A model generated the notes under the pieces. It was not told where the DNA came from. It saw only the letters and a list, made by a program, of their open reading frames with translations, and ran no database searches. Shown here in pieces: positions 55,694 through 64,000 of a stretch of DNA of 64,000 nt (the first letter of the stretch is position 1; each line of letters begins with the position of its first letter). The position numbers were made by a program, and so were the translations under genes. Origin of the DNA: Achromobacter xylosoxidans (GTDB taxonomy: Bacteria > Pseudomonadota > Gammaproteobacteria > Burkholderiales > Burkholderiaceae_B); assembly GCF_014490035.1 (NCBI RefSeq), contig NZ_CP061008.1:1-64000 (forward strand), given 5' to 3'.

Positions 55694-55705
55694 ATGGCGC
55701 AGTTT

Positions 55706-55844
55706 TGTGCCTGTTTGCACAGTCGGCCCGCATATCGGCAGACCAGCAAACATGAATTTTACTTTACGCTGATTTATAGGGGTGGGCAACCGGCCGGAGG
55801 GTGGAATGTTGTATGGAGTCACCCTGCGCTAATGTGCACACATT
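55706..55844. promoter_or_regulatory. Intergenic inverted repeats upstream of smg
   Basis: TGTGC-N6-GCACA at 55706-55721, 12 bp upstream of the smg start, and AATGTG-CA-CACATT at 55831-55844. They share the TGTGCA half. The region is A+T-rich and lies between the TRAP terminator and smg, so these are plausible protein-binding sites. Confidence 0.35.
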
Positions 55845-55881
55845 TTCACCTTAAAAGCTGCCAATATTCATGATTCGGAGC

Positions 55882-55916
55882 AAAAAGGGGCGGACCCTGC
55901 AGATCCGCCCCTTTTT
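55882..55916 (-). terminator. Terminator of the TRAP transporter operon
   Basis: Perfect 13-bp stem AAAAAGGGGCGGA / TCCGCCCCTTTTT with a nine-base loop. On the minus strand it follows the TRAP permease stop at 55933 and ends in a T tract. Confidence 0.9.
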
Positions 55917-55932
55917 GTATCCGGGCCGCTGG

Positions 55933-57957
55933 TCAGGCGGCCTTGGGGGCGCTTTCCAGCTTCAGCTGCGCCAGCTGGCGCATGAATACCGGGATGCAGA
56001 TCGCCAGCCCGATCAGGCCGCTGGTCAGGCCCGGCAGGATGGTCAGCAAGGCGCCGATGGTGCACAGCCAGCGCTCCCAACTCTTCATGCCCACCAGCAT
56101 GAACCGCGAGAACGCCGCCGACAGCAGCACCAGGCCGACCATGCAGCCGAACAGCGTCACGAAGAAGTCGTACCAGGTGAAACCCTGCACCGAAATCAGC
56201 AGGGACGGCGAGAACACGAAGACAAACGGCACGATCAGCTTGGTGATGCCCAGCCTGAAGGCCGTGTTGCCGGTCTTGAATGGATCGCTGCCCGCCATCC
56301 CGGCCGCCGCATACGCCGCCAGCGCCACGGGCGGCGTAATGTCCGCCAGGATGCCGAAATAGAAGACGAAGAAGTGCGCCGCGATCGGCTGCACGCCCAG
56401 CTGCACCAGCGTCGGGGCGGCCACCGCCACCATGATCAGGTAGTTCGCCGTGGTGGGCACGCCGCAGCCCATCAGGATGCAGACGATGCCGGTCATGATG
56501 AGCGCCGCGATCAGCGTCAGCGTCTGCATGTTGGCCAGCGCGTCCGGAATGATCATGGCCGCGCCGCCGGCGAGCGCCTGAGAGGCCGAGATCACGATGT
56601 ACGAGATCTTGAAGCCCACGCCGGTCAGCGTCACCACCCCGATCACGATGCCCACGGTGCCCGCGGCCGCGCCCACTGCCAGCGCGTACTTGGCGCCGGT
56701 CTCGAAGGCTTCATACAGGTCGCGCAGGCGCAGCCGCTGGAACGGATTCAGCAGGCCCACCACGATGCAGCCCGTAATGCCGGCGAACGCCGCCAGGTAG
56801 GGCGTGCGGCCGCTGGCCAGCACGCCGATCAGCAGGACCAGCGGGATCAGCGTCGGCCAGCGCATCTTGAACGACTGCTTGAGCTTGGGCATTTCTTCTT
56901 CGGTCAGGCCGCGCAGCCCTTCGCGCTTGGCCTCGAAGTGCACCTGCATGAACATGCCGAAGAAGTACAGGAAGGCCGGGAAGATGCCCGCGATGGCGAT
57001 CTGCTGGTACGGAATGCCCAGGAATTCGATCATCAGGAAGGCGGCCGCGCCCATGATGGGCGGCGTGATCTGCCCGCCCGTGCTGCTGGCCGCTTCCACG
57101 CCCGCGGCGAAGTGCCGCGGATAGCCGATGCGGATCATCGCCGGAATGGTCAGCGAGCCGACCGTGACCGCGTTGGCCACCGACGACCCCGACAGCATGC
57201 CGAACATGGCCGAACCGAACACCGACACCTTGGCCGGCCCGCCGGCATAGCGTCCGGCGACCGTCGAGGCCACGTCCAGGAACAGCTGGCCCAGGCCGAT
57301 GCGGGTGGCCAGCACGCCGAACAGCACGAAGTGGAAGACGTAGGTCGCGACCACGCCGACCGCCACCCCGTACACGCCCTGGCTGGTCAGGTACATGTGG
57401 TTGACGACCTGCGACCACGTGTTGCCGGCATGCTTGAGCAGGCCCGGGAAATACGGCCCGAACATGGCATACGCCATGAACACGATGGCGATGATGGGCA
57501 GCGGCCAGCCCATGGCGCGGCGCGTGGCTTCCAACAGGCCGATCAGCAGGATGGACCCCATCAGCACGTCCATCGGCATGGGATTGCCCACGCGGAACGC
57601 CAGGTCCTCGAAGATGTAGGGGATGTACAGCACCGACAGCGCCAGCGCGATGGCGATGATCCAGTCGTACAGCGGAATGCCGCCGGGCGAGTACCAGGTG
57701 GACTTGGGCTGGCGCTGGTAGTGCGACTTGGAAAAGCCGAACACCAGGAAGATCAGGCTCAGTACAAAGGCCAGATGTACGCCGCGGTGCGTGGCTTCGC
57801 GCAACAGGCCGAAGCCGGCCGTGTAGTAGTGAAAGAGGGACAAGGTGACGAGCAGGCCCGACACGATCCAGGTGGCCGTCTTGTCCAGCGGCCGGAAGCG
57901 GATTTCCGAGTCGTACTTTTCCGCCAGCTGCTGGGTTTTCTCGTGGTCAATTTCCAT
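55933..57957 (-). CDS. TRAP transporter fused 4TM/12TM permease (DctQM type)
   Basis: A 674-residue membrane protein joining the small and large TRAP permease subunits, as is usual for TAXI-type TRAP systems. GSSVANAVTVGSLTIPAMIRIGYP and STGGQITPPIMGAAAFLM are signature loops of the large subunit, and ILADITPPVALAAYAAAGMAGSDP near the end repeats the pattern. The start at 57957 (MEIDHEK) fits the cytoplasmic N-terminus. The TAXI binding-protein gene lies 110 bp upstream on the same strand. Confidence 0.93.
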   Translation of the reverse strand: MEIDHEKTQQLAEKYDSEIRFRPLDKTATWIVSGLLVTLSLFHYYTAGFGLLREATHRGVHLAFVLSLIFLVFGFSKSHYQRQPKSTWYSPGGIPLYDWIIAIALALSVLYIPYIFEDLAFRVGNPMPMDVLMGSILLIGLLEATRRAMGWPLPIIAIVFMAYAMFGPYFPGLLKHAGNTWSQVVNHMYLTSQGVYGVAVGVVATYVFHFVLFGVLATRIGLGQLFLDVASTVAGRYAGGPAKVSVFGSAMFGMLSGSSVANAVTVGSLTIPAMIRIGYPRHFAAGVEAASSTGGQITPPIMGAAAFLMIEFLGIPYQQIAIAGIFPAFLYFFGMFMQVHFEAKREGLRGLTEEEMPKLKQSFKMRWPTLIPLVLLIGVLASGRTPYLAAFAGITGCIVVGLLNPFQRLRLRDLYEAFETGAKYALAVGAAAGTVGIVIGVVTLTGVGFKISYIVISASQALAGGAAMIIPDALANMQTLTLIAALIMTGIVCILMGCGVPTTANYLIMVAVAAPTLVQLGVQPIAAHFFVFYFGILADITPPVALAAYAAAGMAGSDPFKTGNTAFRLGITKLIVPFVFVFSPSLLISVQGFTWYDFFVTLFGCMVGLVLLSAAFSRFMLVGMKSWERWLCTIGALLTILPGLTSGLIGLAICIPVFMRQLAQLKLESAPKAA

Positions 57958-58067
57958 CGCGGTGAGTCTCTGGTGATGCAGCAAGCAGGGCCGCTCGTGG
58001 CGGCCCTGCTCAAACACGGCGGGTCAGACTGCGCCGTGATCTATCCGTGAAAGAAGTCCCGGCTCGC

Positions 58068-59027
58068 TTACTTGAGCAGGCCGACTTCCTTGTAGAACTT
58101 CTCCGCGCCCGGGTGGAACGGGATGCCCGCGCCCTTGACGGCGTTTTCCTTGGTGATCAGCTTGCCCTTGGCGTGGCCGGCATCCAGCGTCTTGCGCGTG
58201 GCGTCGCTGTACAGCGCCTTGGTCACGTCGTACACCACCTGGTCGGGGATCTTGGCCGAGGTGACCATCTGTGCGTTGACCGAAATGGTCTTCACTTCCG
58301 GCAAGTTCTGGTACGTGTTGGCGGCGATCACGTCAGGCGTGAAGAATTCCTGCTTGCCGCGCAGCGCGTCGATTTCCGGGCCGACCAGCGACACCAGTTC
58401 GATATTGCCGGTGGAGGCCAGTTCGGCGATCGCGCCGGCGGGGGCGCCGCCCACGAAGAAGAACGCGTCCAGGCCGCCGTCCTTGAGCTTGTCACCAGCC
58501 TGGTTGGGCTTGAGGTATTCGGCCTTGATGTCCTTGTCGGTCAGGCCGTAGGCGCCCAGGATCAGGCGCACATCCACCAGCGTGCCGGAGCCCGGCTCGT
58601 CCATGGACACGCGCTTGCCCTTCAGGTCGGCCACGCCCTTGATGCCCGAGCCCTTGCGCGTCACCAGGTGGATGCTTTCCGGGTACAGCGTGGCGATCAG
58701 GCGCAGGTCTTGGGCCTTGGGCTTGCCTTCGAAGGTGCCGGTGCCGCTATAGGCCCAGAAGGCCACGTCGGATTGCGTGAAGCCCGCTTCGAACGAGCCG
58801 CCCATGACGCCGTTGATGTTGGCGACCGAGCCGTTGGAGGCCACCGCGGTGGCGATGAGCTTGCCCGGTTGCGACACGGCGTTGCCGATGATGCCGCCCA
58901 CGGGGTAGTAGGTGCCGGCGGTGCCGCCGGTGCCGATGCGGAAGAACTGTTGGGCCTGCGCCGAACCGGCGGCGCCGACGGCGGCTGCCGCGATGGTCAG
59001 GGCGGTGATCCAGGTCTTGAGTTTCAT
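58068..59027 (-). CDS. TAXI-family TRAP transporter solute-binding protein
   Basis: A 319-residue periplasmic protein. The signal peptide ends SAQAQ at about residue 25; FFRIGTGGTAGTYYPVGGIIGNAVS is the hallmark of TAXI (glutamate/aromatic-type) binders. It is the partner of the fused permease downstream. The ligand is unknown; glutamate, 2-oxoglutarate and sialic-acid-like compounds are known for relatives. The gene starts at 59027. Confidence 0.92.
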   Translation of the reverse strand: MKLKTWITALTIAAAAVGAAGSAQAQQFFRIGTGGTAGTYYPVGGIIGNAVSQPGKLIATAVASNGSVANINGVMGGSFEAGFTQSDVAFWAYSGTGTFEGKPKAQDLRLIATLYPESIHLVTRKGSGIKGVADLKGKRVSMDEPGSGTLVDVRLILGAYGLTDKDIKAEYLKPNQAGDKLKDGGLDAFFFVGGAPAGAIAELASTGNIELVSLVGPEIDALRGKQEFFTPDVIAANTYQNLPEVKTISVNAQMVTSAKIPDQVVYDVTKALYSDATRKTLDAGHAKGKLITKENAVKGAGIPFHPGAEKFYKEVGLLK

Positions 59028-59280
59028 GCGAGCTTCTCCGAATTCTTGCTGACGGGTATCAGTAATGTGATTTCTGCCGATGGGCGAATTCCCCCGGCAA
59101 AAATCTGCCTCCCCTCGGGGGCTTTCTTTATGATGAAATTCTGTCATGCCCACCCCCTGTAGCCAATGATTACAGGGCTATGGTTTTCCAGGGGGTCGCA
59201 TCGCCCAAGGTTATGGGTGGTCCCGCTTTGGTTATGGTGTGCGGTTACATCCCTGCAGTGCTGATAACGGAGTTTCCAAG

Positions 59281-60420
59281 ATGTCCCAGGAAGTCATACG
59301 CGGCATTGCGCTGCCCCCCGCCGCCCAACCGGGCGATCCCCTAGCCCGCGTCGACACGCCCAGCCTGGCGCTGGACCTGACCGCCTTCGAAGCCAACCTG
59401 CGCGCCATGCAGGCCTGGGCCGATCGCCACGAAGTGGCGTTGCGGCCGCATGCCAAGGCCCACAAGTGCCCGCAGATTGCATTGCGGCAGGTGGCATTGG
59501 GGGCGCGCGGCATCTGCTGCCAGAAGGTGAGCGAAGCCCTGCCCTTCGTGGCCGCCGGCATCCGCGACATCCACATCAGCAACGAAGTCGTCGGCGCGGC
59601 CAAGATGACGCTGTTGGGCCAGTTGGCGCGCGCCGCCAAGATCAGCGTCTGCGTGGACAACGCCCAGAACCTGGCGCAGTTGTCGGCCGCCATGGTGCAG
59701 GCTGGCGCCGAGATCGACGTGCTGGTGGAAGTGGACGTGGGCCAGGGCCGCTGCGGCGTGTCCGACGACGCCACCGTCCTGGCGCTGGCGCAGCAGGCGC
59801 GCGCGCTGCCCGGTTTGAACTTCGCGGGCCTGCAGGCCTATCACGGGTCGGTGCAGCACTACCGCACGCGCGAAGAACGCGCCACCGTCTCCCGGCAGGC
59901 CGCGCGCATCGCAGCTTCCTACGCGCAGCTACTGCGTGAAAGCGGCATCGCCTGCGACACCATCACCGGCGGCGGCACCGGCAGCGTGGAGTTCGACGCG
60001 GCCAGCGGCGTCTACACCGAATTGCAGGCCGGATCCTATGCCTTCATGGATGGCGACTACGGCGCCAACGAATGGGGCGGCCCGCTCAATTTCAAGAACA
60101 GCCTGTTCCTGTTATCCACCGTGATGAGCGCGCCCACGCCCGACCGCGTAGTGCTGGACGCCGGCCTCAAATCGGCCTCCGCCGAGTGCGGCCCGCCCGC
60201 GGTTTACGGCGAGTCCGGCCTGACCTGCACCGCCATCAACGACGAGCACAGCGTGGTGCGTGTGGAACCCGGCGCTACGGCGCCCGCGTTGGGCAGCGTG
60301 CTGCGCCTGGTGCCTGCGCACGTGGACCCGACCTTTAACCTGCACGACGGACTGGTCGTGTTCAAAGACGGCGTGGTGCAGGACATCTGGGAGATTTCGG
60401 CGCGCGGCTTCTCGCGCTGA
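59281..60420 (+). CDS. D-threonine aldolase
   Basis: A 379-residue fold-type III PLP enzyme of the alanine-racemase-like fold that cleaves D-threonine and other D-beta-hydroxy-alpha-amino acids to glycine and an aldehyde, needing a divalent metal. PLP Lys59 (RPHAKAHKCP) and the metal ligands His347 and Asp349 (PAHVDPTFN) coincide in number with those known for the Alcaligenes xylosoxidans enzyme, and many stretches match it from memory. GGGTGSVEFDAASG is also typical. The ATG at 59281 begins MSQEVIRGIALPP as in that enzyme. It is divergent from the TRAP binding-protein gene. Confidence 0.94.
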   Translation: MSQEVIRGIALPPAAQPGDPLARVDTPSLALDLTAFEANLRAMQAWADRHEVALRPHAKAHKCPQIALRQVALGARGICCQKVSEALPFVAAGIRDIHISNEVVGAAKMTLLGQLARAAKISVCVDNAQNLAQLSAAMVQAGAEIDVLVEVDVGQGRCGVSDDATVLALAQQARALPGLNFAGLQAYHGSVQHYRTREERATVSRQAARIAASYAQLLRESGIACDTITGGGTGSVEFDAASGVYTELQAGSYAFMDGDYGANEWGGPLNFKNSLFLLSTVMSAPTPDRVVLDAGLKSASAECGPPAVYGESGLTCTAINDEHSVVRVEPGATAPALGSVLRLVPAHVDPTFNLHDGLVVFKDGVVQDIWEISARGFSR

Positions 60421-60438
60421 ATTGCGGCGCCCAAACGC

Positions 60439-60470
60439 AAAAAGGCTGGCGCGCGGTTAGCGCGCCGGCC
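60439..60470 (-). terminator. Terminator of the entericidin-like gene (may also serve the aldolase gene)
   Basis: Stem GGCTGGCGCGC / GCGCGCCGGCC (one G-T pair), loop GGTTA, with five A residues on the left that form the T tract on the minus strand. Confidence 0.8.
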
Positions 60471-60496
60471 GATAAAGCAGGCTACCGGTTCAGGAC

Positions 60497-60625
60497 TTAC
60501 TGGGCTTTCTGCTGGATCTTCTCCCCGCCACGTTCGATGTCCTTGCCGGCGCCTTCCATCGTGTTGCAACCGGCCGTGATGGCGGTGATTGCCAGCAGCA
60601 GCGCAAGCCAGATTCGATGCGTCAT
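60497..60625 (-). CDS. Entericidin-like small lipoprotein
   Basis: A 42-residue peptide with a short hydrophobic signal and a lipobox ITAG-C20, followed by NTMEGAGKDIERGGEKIQQKAQ, the pattern of entericidin A/B. These are small lipoproteins of the cell envelope, expressed in stationary phase and under stress. AAAGGAG lies seven bases before the ATG. CsbD follows upstream on the same strand after a 56-bp gap, and the pair may be co-expressed. Confidence 0.88.
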   Translation of the reverse strand: MTHRIWLALLLAITAITAGCNTMEGAGKDIERGGEKIQQKAQ

Positions 60626-60681
60626 TTTTTTCTCCTTTCGGCGTTCATGGGCGTAGCGGGCCATGCCGACAGGCAGCCGCG

Positions 60682-60867
60682 CTACTTCTTGTTCAGCAAG
60701 TCCCGTGCCTGATCCTTGGCCTCGCCGACGTTGCGCTGCACCTTGCCCACGGTTTTTTCCGCCTTCCCTTCAAGCTCGGTCTCGCGGTTGCCGGTCAGCT
60801 TGCCTGCCGTTTCCTTGATCGAGCCTTTGACTTCCTTGGCTGCGCCCTTGATGCGGTCGTTATCCAT
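60682..60867 (-). CDS. CsbD-family stress protein
   Basis: A 61-residue, highly charged protein MDNDRIKGAAKEVKGSIKE, with repeated K-E-x-x-G-K units as in CsbD/YjbJ. Such proteins are abundant under general stress but have no known biochemical role. The start at 60867 fits the family length; the longer frame upstream is not needed. It lies 56 bp upstream of the entericidin-like gene on the same strand. Confidence 0.92.
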   Translation of the reverse strand: MDNDRIKGAAKEVKGSIKETAGKLTGNRETELEGKAEKTVGKVQRNVGEAKDQARDLLNKK

Positions 60868-61007
60868 GTTGTCGCTCCTAATTCCAGGTTGCGTGAAACC
60901 GCGCGGGAGAGGCCTTCGAAGCCTGGCTCCGGCTGCGGACGAACCCACTATAGGAAGCGCATGGCGCGCGTGTAAGAAGCGCGCGCATCAGATCGACTGG
61001 TACTTTT

Positions 61008-62549
61008 CTACCGAATCCTGTGGACCTGCTTTGTAGTCTGCTTGCCGGGCTGTTTCTGTGCCTGCTTGCGTGCCGGCTTTTCATATCCCACGATGCCGCG
61101 CTGCCGCGCCCAGATGATGGCGGCGCTGCGCCGGTGCACGTCCAGCTTGCTGTACAGCGCCGCCACATGATTGCGCACCGTGTTGCGCGACAGATGCAGG
61201 CTGGCCGCGATCTCCGGGTCCGTATGGCCCTGGCACATCAGGCCCAGGATCTCGCGCTCGCGCGGCGTCAGGTCGGCCAATTCGCTCTGCCCCTGCGGCG
61301 CGCCCTGGGGCGTGCGGATCTGCGCCAGCTTCTCGATGACGGTGCGGCTGAACCACGAGGTGTCCTGCATCACCGTCTCGATCGCCTCCATCAGCTCGAC
61401 CTCGTTGCGCTTGCGCTCGGTAATGTCCTGGATCGCCGCCAGCACGCAGGGTTGGTCCTGGATCGACACCGGCGCGGCCGACACCAGGCAGTCCAGCAGT
61501 GCGCCGTCGCGCGTGCGCAACGCCATTTCCTGGCTGCGTACGCTGGCGCCCTGCTCCAGCGAGGCCATGGCGCGGTCGTAGGCCTGCGGGTCCGTCCATA
61601 GCTGCGCCAGCGCATCCTCGTCGCGCGCCAAGGTCTTGGCGTCGTAGCCGGTGGTTGCGACGAAGGCATCGTTGACCTCCAGCAGTTTGCCTGCCGTGGT
61701 GCTCAGCGTCATGGGCACGGGCGCAAGACGGAACGCCGTGGCGAAGCGCTGTTCGCTGTCGCGCAGCGCCGTCTCGGCCTTGCGGCGCGGCTCCAGGTCG
61801 TTGAAGGTGAACAGCATGCAGGGCTGCTCCGCGACCTCGATGGGCTGGCCCGCCACGATCACGAGCTTGTCGCTGCCGCCCTGCACCGCGATGATGGTTT
61901 CCGTCTGCGGAATGGTCGTTCCTTCCGCCAGCCGGTGCAGCGCATCCTCGCGTTGCGGCGTGTCGCCCAGCACGTCCAGCTGGCGCAGCGTCTTGCCCAG
62001 CACTTGTTCGCGCGTGTAGCCCGTCATGGCCAGAAAACCGTCATTGACCTTGATGTGCCGCAGATCCGCCAGCGAGCAGATCACGGCCGGCGCGGGGTTG
62101 GCGTTGAAGGTTCGTTCAAAGCGCTCTTCCGCGCTGTATTGCTCGGTCACGTCCAGCAGCACCAGCACCATGCCTTCAGCCGCGCCCTGCGCATCGCGCA
62201 GCACCAGGTTGCGCACCTGGTGCATGCGGCTTAAATCCGGATCGCGGCGGCTGGTCACTTCCACCACCACGTCCTTGAAGGCCTCGCCCGCCAGCGCGCG
62301 GTCCAGCGGATACTGCGCCGCGCGCAAGGCGCGACGGTTGCGGTAACGCAGCGCAAATGCCTTGCGGTAGCCGACGGCAGTGCCGCCCAGCGCGGCAAGA
62401 TCCGTCACGCCGTGCATGGCCAGCGCCGTGTCGTTGGCCCAGACGATACGGCGGTCCTGGTCCAGCAGGATGATGCCCTCGATCAGGCCGTCGATGATTT
62501 CCAGCAGATGGCGGCGTTCCGTGGTGAACGCCGTGGCAGTCTTCTTCAT
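61008..62549 (-). CDS. PAS-PAS-PAS-LuxR transcriptional regulator
   Basis: A 513-residue cytoplasmic regulator. Three PAS-type sensor modules lie at about residues 13-135, 142-255 and 265-385 (with ILLDQDRRIVWANDTALAMHG, IKVNDGFLAMTGYTREQVLGK and LLEVNDAFVATTGYDAK). A short helical linker leads to a LuxR/FixJ-type helix-turn-helix (about 425-490, LTPREREILGLMCQGHTDPEIAASLHLSRNTVRNHVAALYSKLDVHRR). The C-terminal tail is Lys/Gln-rich. No receiver or kinase domain is present, so it senses directly by PAS ligands. It is divergent from the Pro/Gly-rich gene and upstream of csbD on the same strand. Confidence 0.92.
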   Translation of the reverse strand: MKKTATAFTTERRHLLEIIDGLIEGIILLDQDRRIVWANDTALAMHGVTDLAALGGTAVGYRKAFALRYRNRRALRAAQYPLDRALAGEAFKDVVVEVTSRRDPDLSRMHQVRNLVLRDAQGAAEGMVLVLLDVTEQYSAEERFERTFNANPAPAVICSLADLRHIKVNDGFLAMTGYTREQVLGKTLRQLDVLGDTPQREDALHRLAEGTTIPQTETIIAVQGGSDKLVIVAGQPIEVAEQPCMLFTFNDLEPRRKAETALRDSEQRFATAFRLAPVPMTLSTTAGKLLEVNDAFVATTGYDAKTLARDEDALAQLWTDPQAYDRAMASLEQGASVRSQEMALRTRDGALLDCLVSAAPVSIQDQPCVLAAIQDITERKRNEVELMEAIETVMQDTSWFSRTVIEKLAQIRTPQGAPQGQSELADLTPREREILGLMCQGHTDPEIAASLHLSRNTVRNHVAALYSKLDVHRRSAAIIWARQRGIVGYEKPARKQAQKQPGKQTTKQVHRIR

Positions 62550-62703
62550 TCTGGCTCCTGGTTGAGCAAGAGATAAGAAGAAAGTACTAGATAAAGTCGT
62601 CCCGCGTGATCTGGGCGAACGCGAACATGGCTTCTATCGTGGGCTTGCACGATACGCGTGCCGCTGCGCGTGAGCGCTACACGTGAATCTTCAGGAGACA
62701 TCC

Positions 62704-62955
62704 ATGAACACGAACCAGAAGCCCGGCGATCCCGCCTACCAACCCGGCATCGACCCCTCCCAGCGCCCCGGACAGGAACCCGGCGACGCTCCGGAAAAGC
62801 AGGCACCCGGCCAGGTGCCGGGCCAGCCCGGCCCGGATGATATTGATCCGGGCCGCATGCCGCCGGAAGTGCCCGGCAATCCGGGGCAACCTGCGGAAGA
62901 ACCCAGGCAACCGGGCGAGCCCGGACGGCCGGGCCAGCCGGGTGATCCGGCCTAA
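62704..62955 (+). CDS. Pro/Gly-rich low-complexity small protein
   Basis: An 83-residue protein, almost entirely Pro, Gly, Gln, Asp, Glu and Ala, with no predicted fold and no signal peptide. The end has four collagen-like triplets in GEPGRPGQPGDP. AGGAG lies six bases before the ATG at 62704, an excellent start. It is divergent from the PAS-LuxR gene and followed by a perfect stem-loop. I recognise no family. The strong start and terminator make it a real gene in spite of its composition. Confidence 0.65.
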   Translation: MNTNQKPGDPAYQPGIDPSQRPGQEPGDAPEKQAPGQVPGQPGPDDIDPGRMPPEVPGNPGQPAEEPRQPGEPGRPGQPGDPA

Positions 62956-62984
62956 GCCGTCATCGCTTTACCTCAGCCCATCAT

Positions 62985-63016
62985 GCAAACCGCCCCGTCG
63001 GTGCGGGGCGGTTTGC
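62985..63016. terminator. Bidirectional stem-loop between converging genes
   Basis: Perfect 13-bp stem GCAAACCGCCCCG / CGGGGCGGTTTGC with a six-base loop, without a T tract. It lies between the stops of the Pro/Gly-rich gene and the TctC-like gene. Confidence 0.65.
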
Positions 63017-63042
63017 TGGGGGCATGACGTCTTGCGCGTCCG

Positions 63043-64000
63043 TCAGTCGACCTGCGCGCCCGACTGCTTCACCGCTTCGCCCCATTTCTTCACTTCGCCG
63101 GTGATGAAAGTGCCGGTCGCGTCAGGCGTCAGCGGCATCGGCTCCGCACCGCGGTCGCGGAAGAACTTCTGCATGTCCGGCGAATTCAGCACCTGGCCGA
63201 TCTGCTTGCTCAGATAGCCCGTTACCTCGGCCGGCGTATCGCGCGGCGCCAGCACCGCCGCCCAGCCGATGGCCTCGAAACCCGGATAACCCGATTCCGC
63301 CACGGTCGGCACGTCCGGCAGCTGCGGCAGGCGCTTGGCCGTCGTCACCGCCAGCGCCACCGCCTTCTTGCTCTGCACATGCGGCAGGCCGGCAGTCACC
63401 GAGTCCACCATCAACGGCACCTGATGCCCCAGGAAATCCGCCTGCGCCGGGCCGCTGCCCTTGTACGGAATGTGGCGGATGTCGATGTTCGCCGCCGCCT
63501 TGAACATCTCGGCCGACAAATGCTGCGTGCCGCCGATGCCCGCGCTGGCATAGGCCAGCTCGCCCGGATTGGCGCGCGCCTGCGTCACCAGCTGCTTGAG
63601 CGAGGTAATCCCCGAAGCCGGCGTCGCCAGGAACATCAGCGGCACCGAGAACACCCCCGACACCGGCGCGAAGTCCTTGGTCAGGCTGTAATTGATGGTC
63701 TTGTACAGCGTCTGGTTCACCGCCGCGGCAGAGCCCGCGATCACCAGCGTATAGCCGTCCGGCGTCGCGCGCGCCGCCTGCTCCATCCCGATGTTGCTGC
63801 CCGCGCCCGCGCGGTTCTCCACCACGATGGGTTGCTTGACGGCCGCGCCCAGCTTTTCGGCCAGCGCGCGCGCAAAGATATCGGTCGCCTGCCCGGGCGG
63901 GAACGGCACGATCAGGCGGATGGGGCGCTCGGGATAATCGGCATGCGCGGTCGCCGCGGCCGTCGCCAGCGCCAGGCCGGCGGCAAGACTGGAAAGAATA
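63043..64000 (-). CDS. TctC/Bug-type tripartite tricarboxylate transporter binding protein (5' end cut by window edge)
   Basis: A periplasmic binding protein of the large Bug family. The frame reads through to base 64000; the last visible codons encode the rest of a signal peptide ([17 protein letters not shown]) and the mature start [20 protein letters not shown]. Only the first few residues and the start codon are missing. [26 protein letters not shown] and [17 protein letters not shown] are typical. No TctAB genes are visible; Bug genes in this family are mostly orphans. Confidence 0.92.
   Translation of the reverse strand, partial: ILSSLAAGLALATAAATAHADYPERPIRLIVPFPPGQATDIFARALAEKLGAAVKQPIVVENRAGAGSNIGMEQAARATPDGYTLVIAGSAAAVNQTLYKTINYSLTKDFAPVSGVFSVPLMFLATPASGITSLKQLVTQARANPGELAYASAGIGGTQHLSAEMFKAAANIDIRHIPYKGSGPAQADFLGHQVPLMVDSVTAGLPHVQSKKAVALAVTTAKRLPQLPDVPTVAESGYPGFEAIGWAAVLAPRDTPAEVTGYLSKQIGQVLNSPDMQKFFRDRGAEPMPLTPDATGTFITGEVKKWGEAVKQSGAQVD

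Noticed and set aside
55870..58050. A 726-codon plus-strand frame antisense to the TRAP permease
   Set aside because: His/Arg/Gln-rich shadow frame over a clear membrane protein gene.
63907..63909. GTG at 63909 as the start of the TctC-like gene
   Set aside because: The frame continues upstream through a mature N-terminus and a signal peptide to the window edge.

Overview
The window looks like chromosomal DNA of a high-GC betaproteobacterium of the family Alcaligenaceae, most likely Achromobacter. It opens inside dnaA and runs dnaA-dnaN-gyrB, so it lies just beside the replication origin; oriC itself is probably just upstream of base 1. The D-threonine aldolase at 59.3-60.4 kb matches the characterised Alcaligenes (Achromobacter) xylosoxidans enzyme in length and in the numbering of its catalytic residues. 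LysR regulators, solute-binding proteins without partners, and ABC, TRAP and tripartite transporters are all abundant, as expected for this family.

Layout. 0-5 kb: replication core. 5.0-6.2 kb: an A+T-richer patch with an unrecognised membrane protein. 6.2-13.4 kb: a LysR regulator divergent from a run of genes for an isochorismatase-fold hydrolase, an MFS exporter with a C-terminal monooxygenase-like domain, a pirin, XapX, a Tat-type YtcJ-like amidohydrolase and DoxX. 13.5-15.8 kb: LysR, VOC protein and flavin reductase. 15.8-21.2 kb: LysR divergent from a polar amino-acid ABC transporter ending in an L-threonine aldolase. 21.2-27.0 kb: EamA exporter, acylphosphatase, phytanoyl-CoA-type dioxygenase, FMN-dependent hydroxy-acid dehydrogenase, orphan binding protein and AraC/GyrI regulator. 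27.1-33.1 kb: a BMP-type nucleoside ABC transporter with a CodA-family deaminase whose discriminating residue is Cys instead of Asp, preceded by a strongly structured leader. 33.6-38.1 kb: DedA-rhodanese fusion, ketopantoate reductase family protein, NAD(P)-binding protein, and a three-gene NTF2-like/flavin reductase/deoxyribosyltransferase operon. 38.1-41.8 kb: TetR and MFS with a perfect operator, ribB under an FMN riboswitch, and a SET-domain methyltransferase. 41.9-48.8 kb: bestrophin, an Lrp regulator divergent from an acetolactate synthase large subunit, and an SsuABC-like transporter with an SDR enzyme. 49-55.7 kb: topoisomerase III with a histone-like tail, a large DUF2157/GDYXXLXY membrane protein, gluQ and smg. 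55.9-60.4 kb: a TAXI-TRAP transporter and D-threonine aldolase. 60.5-63 kb: small envelope-stress-type genes (entericidin-like lipoprotein, CsbD), a triple-PAS LuxR regulator and a Pro/Gly-rich protein. The right edge cuts the 5' end of a TctC/Bug-type binding protein.

The strongest new hypothesis is a nucleobase uptake and deamination operon (27.1-33.4 kb) that may act on 5-methylcytosine and carries a structured, possibly regulatory, leader RNA. The second is the LysR-governed 7-13 kb operon, with an altered pirin metal site and an amidohydrolase that has two well-formed starts (exported and cytoplasmic) and a Cys/His-rich tail. I saw no tRNA, rRNA, CRISPR array, insertion sequence or prophage.
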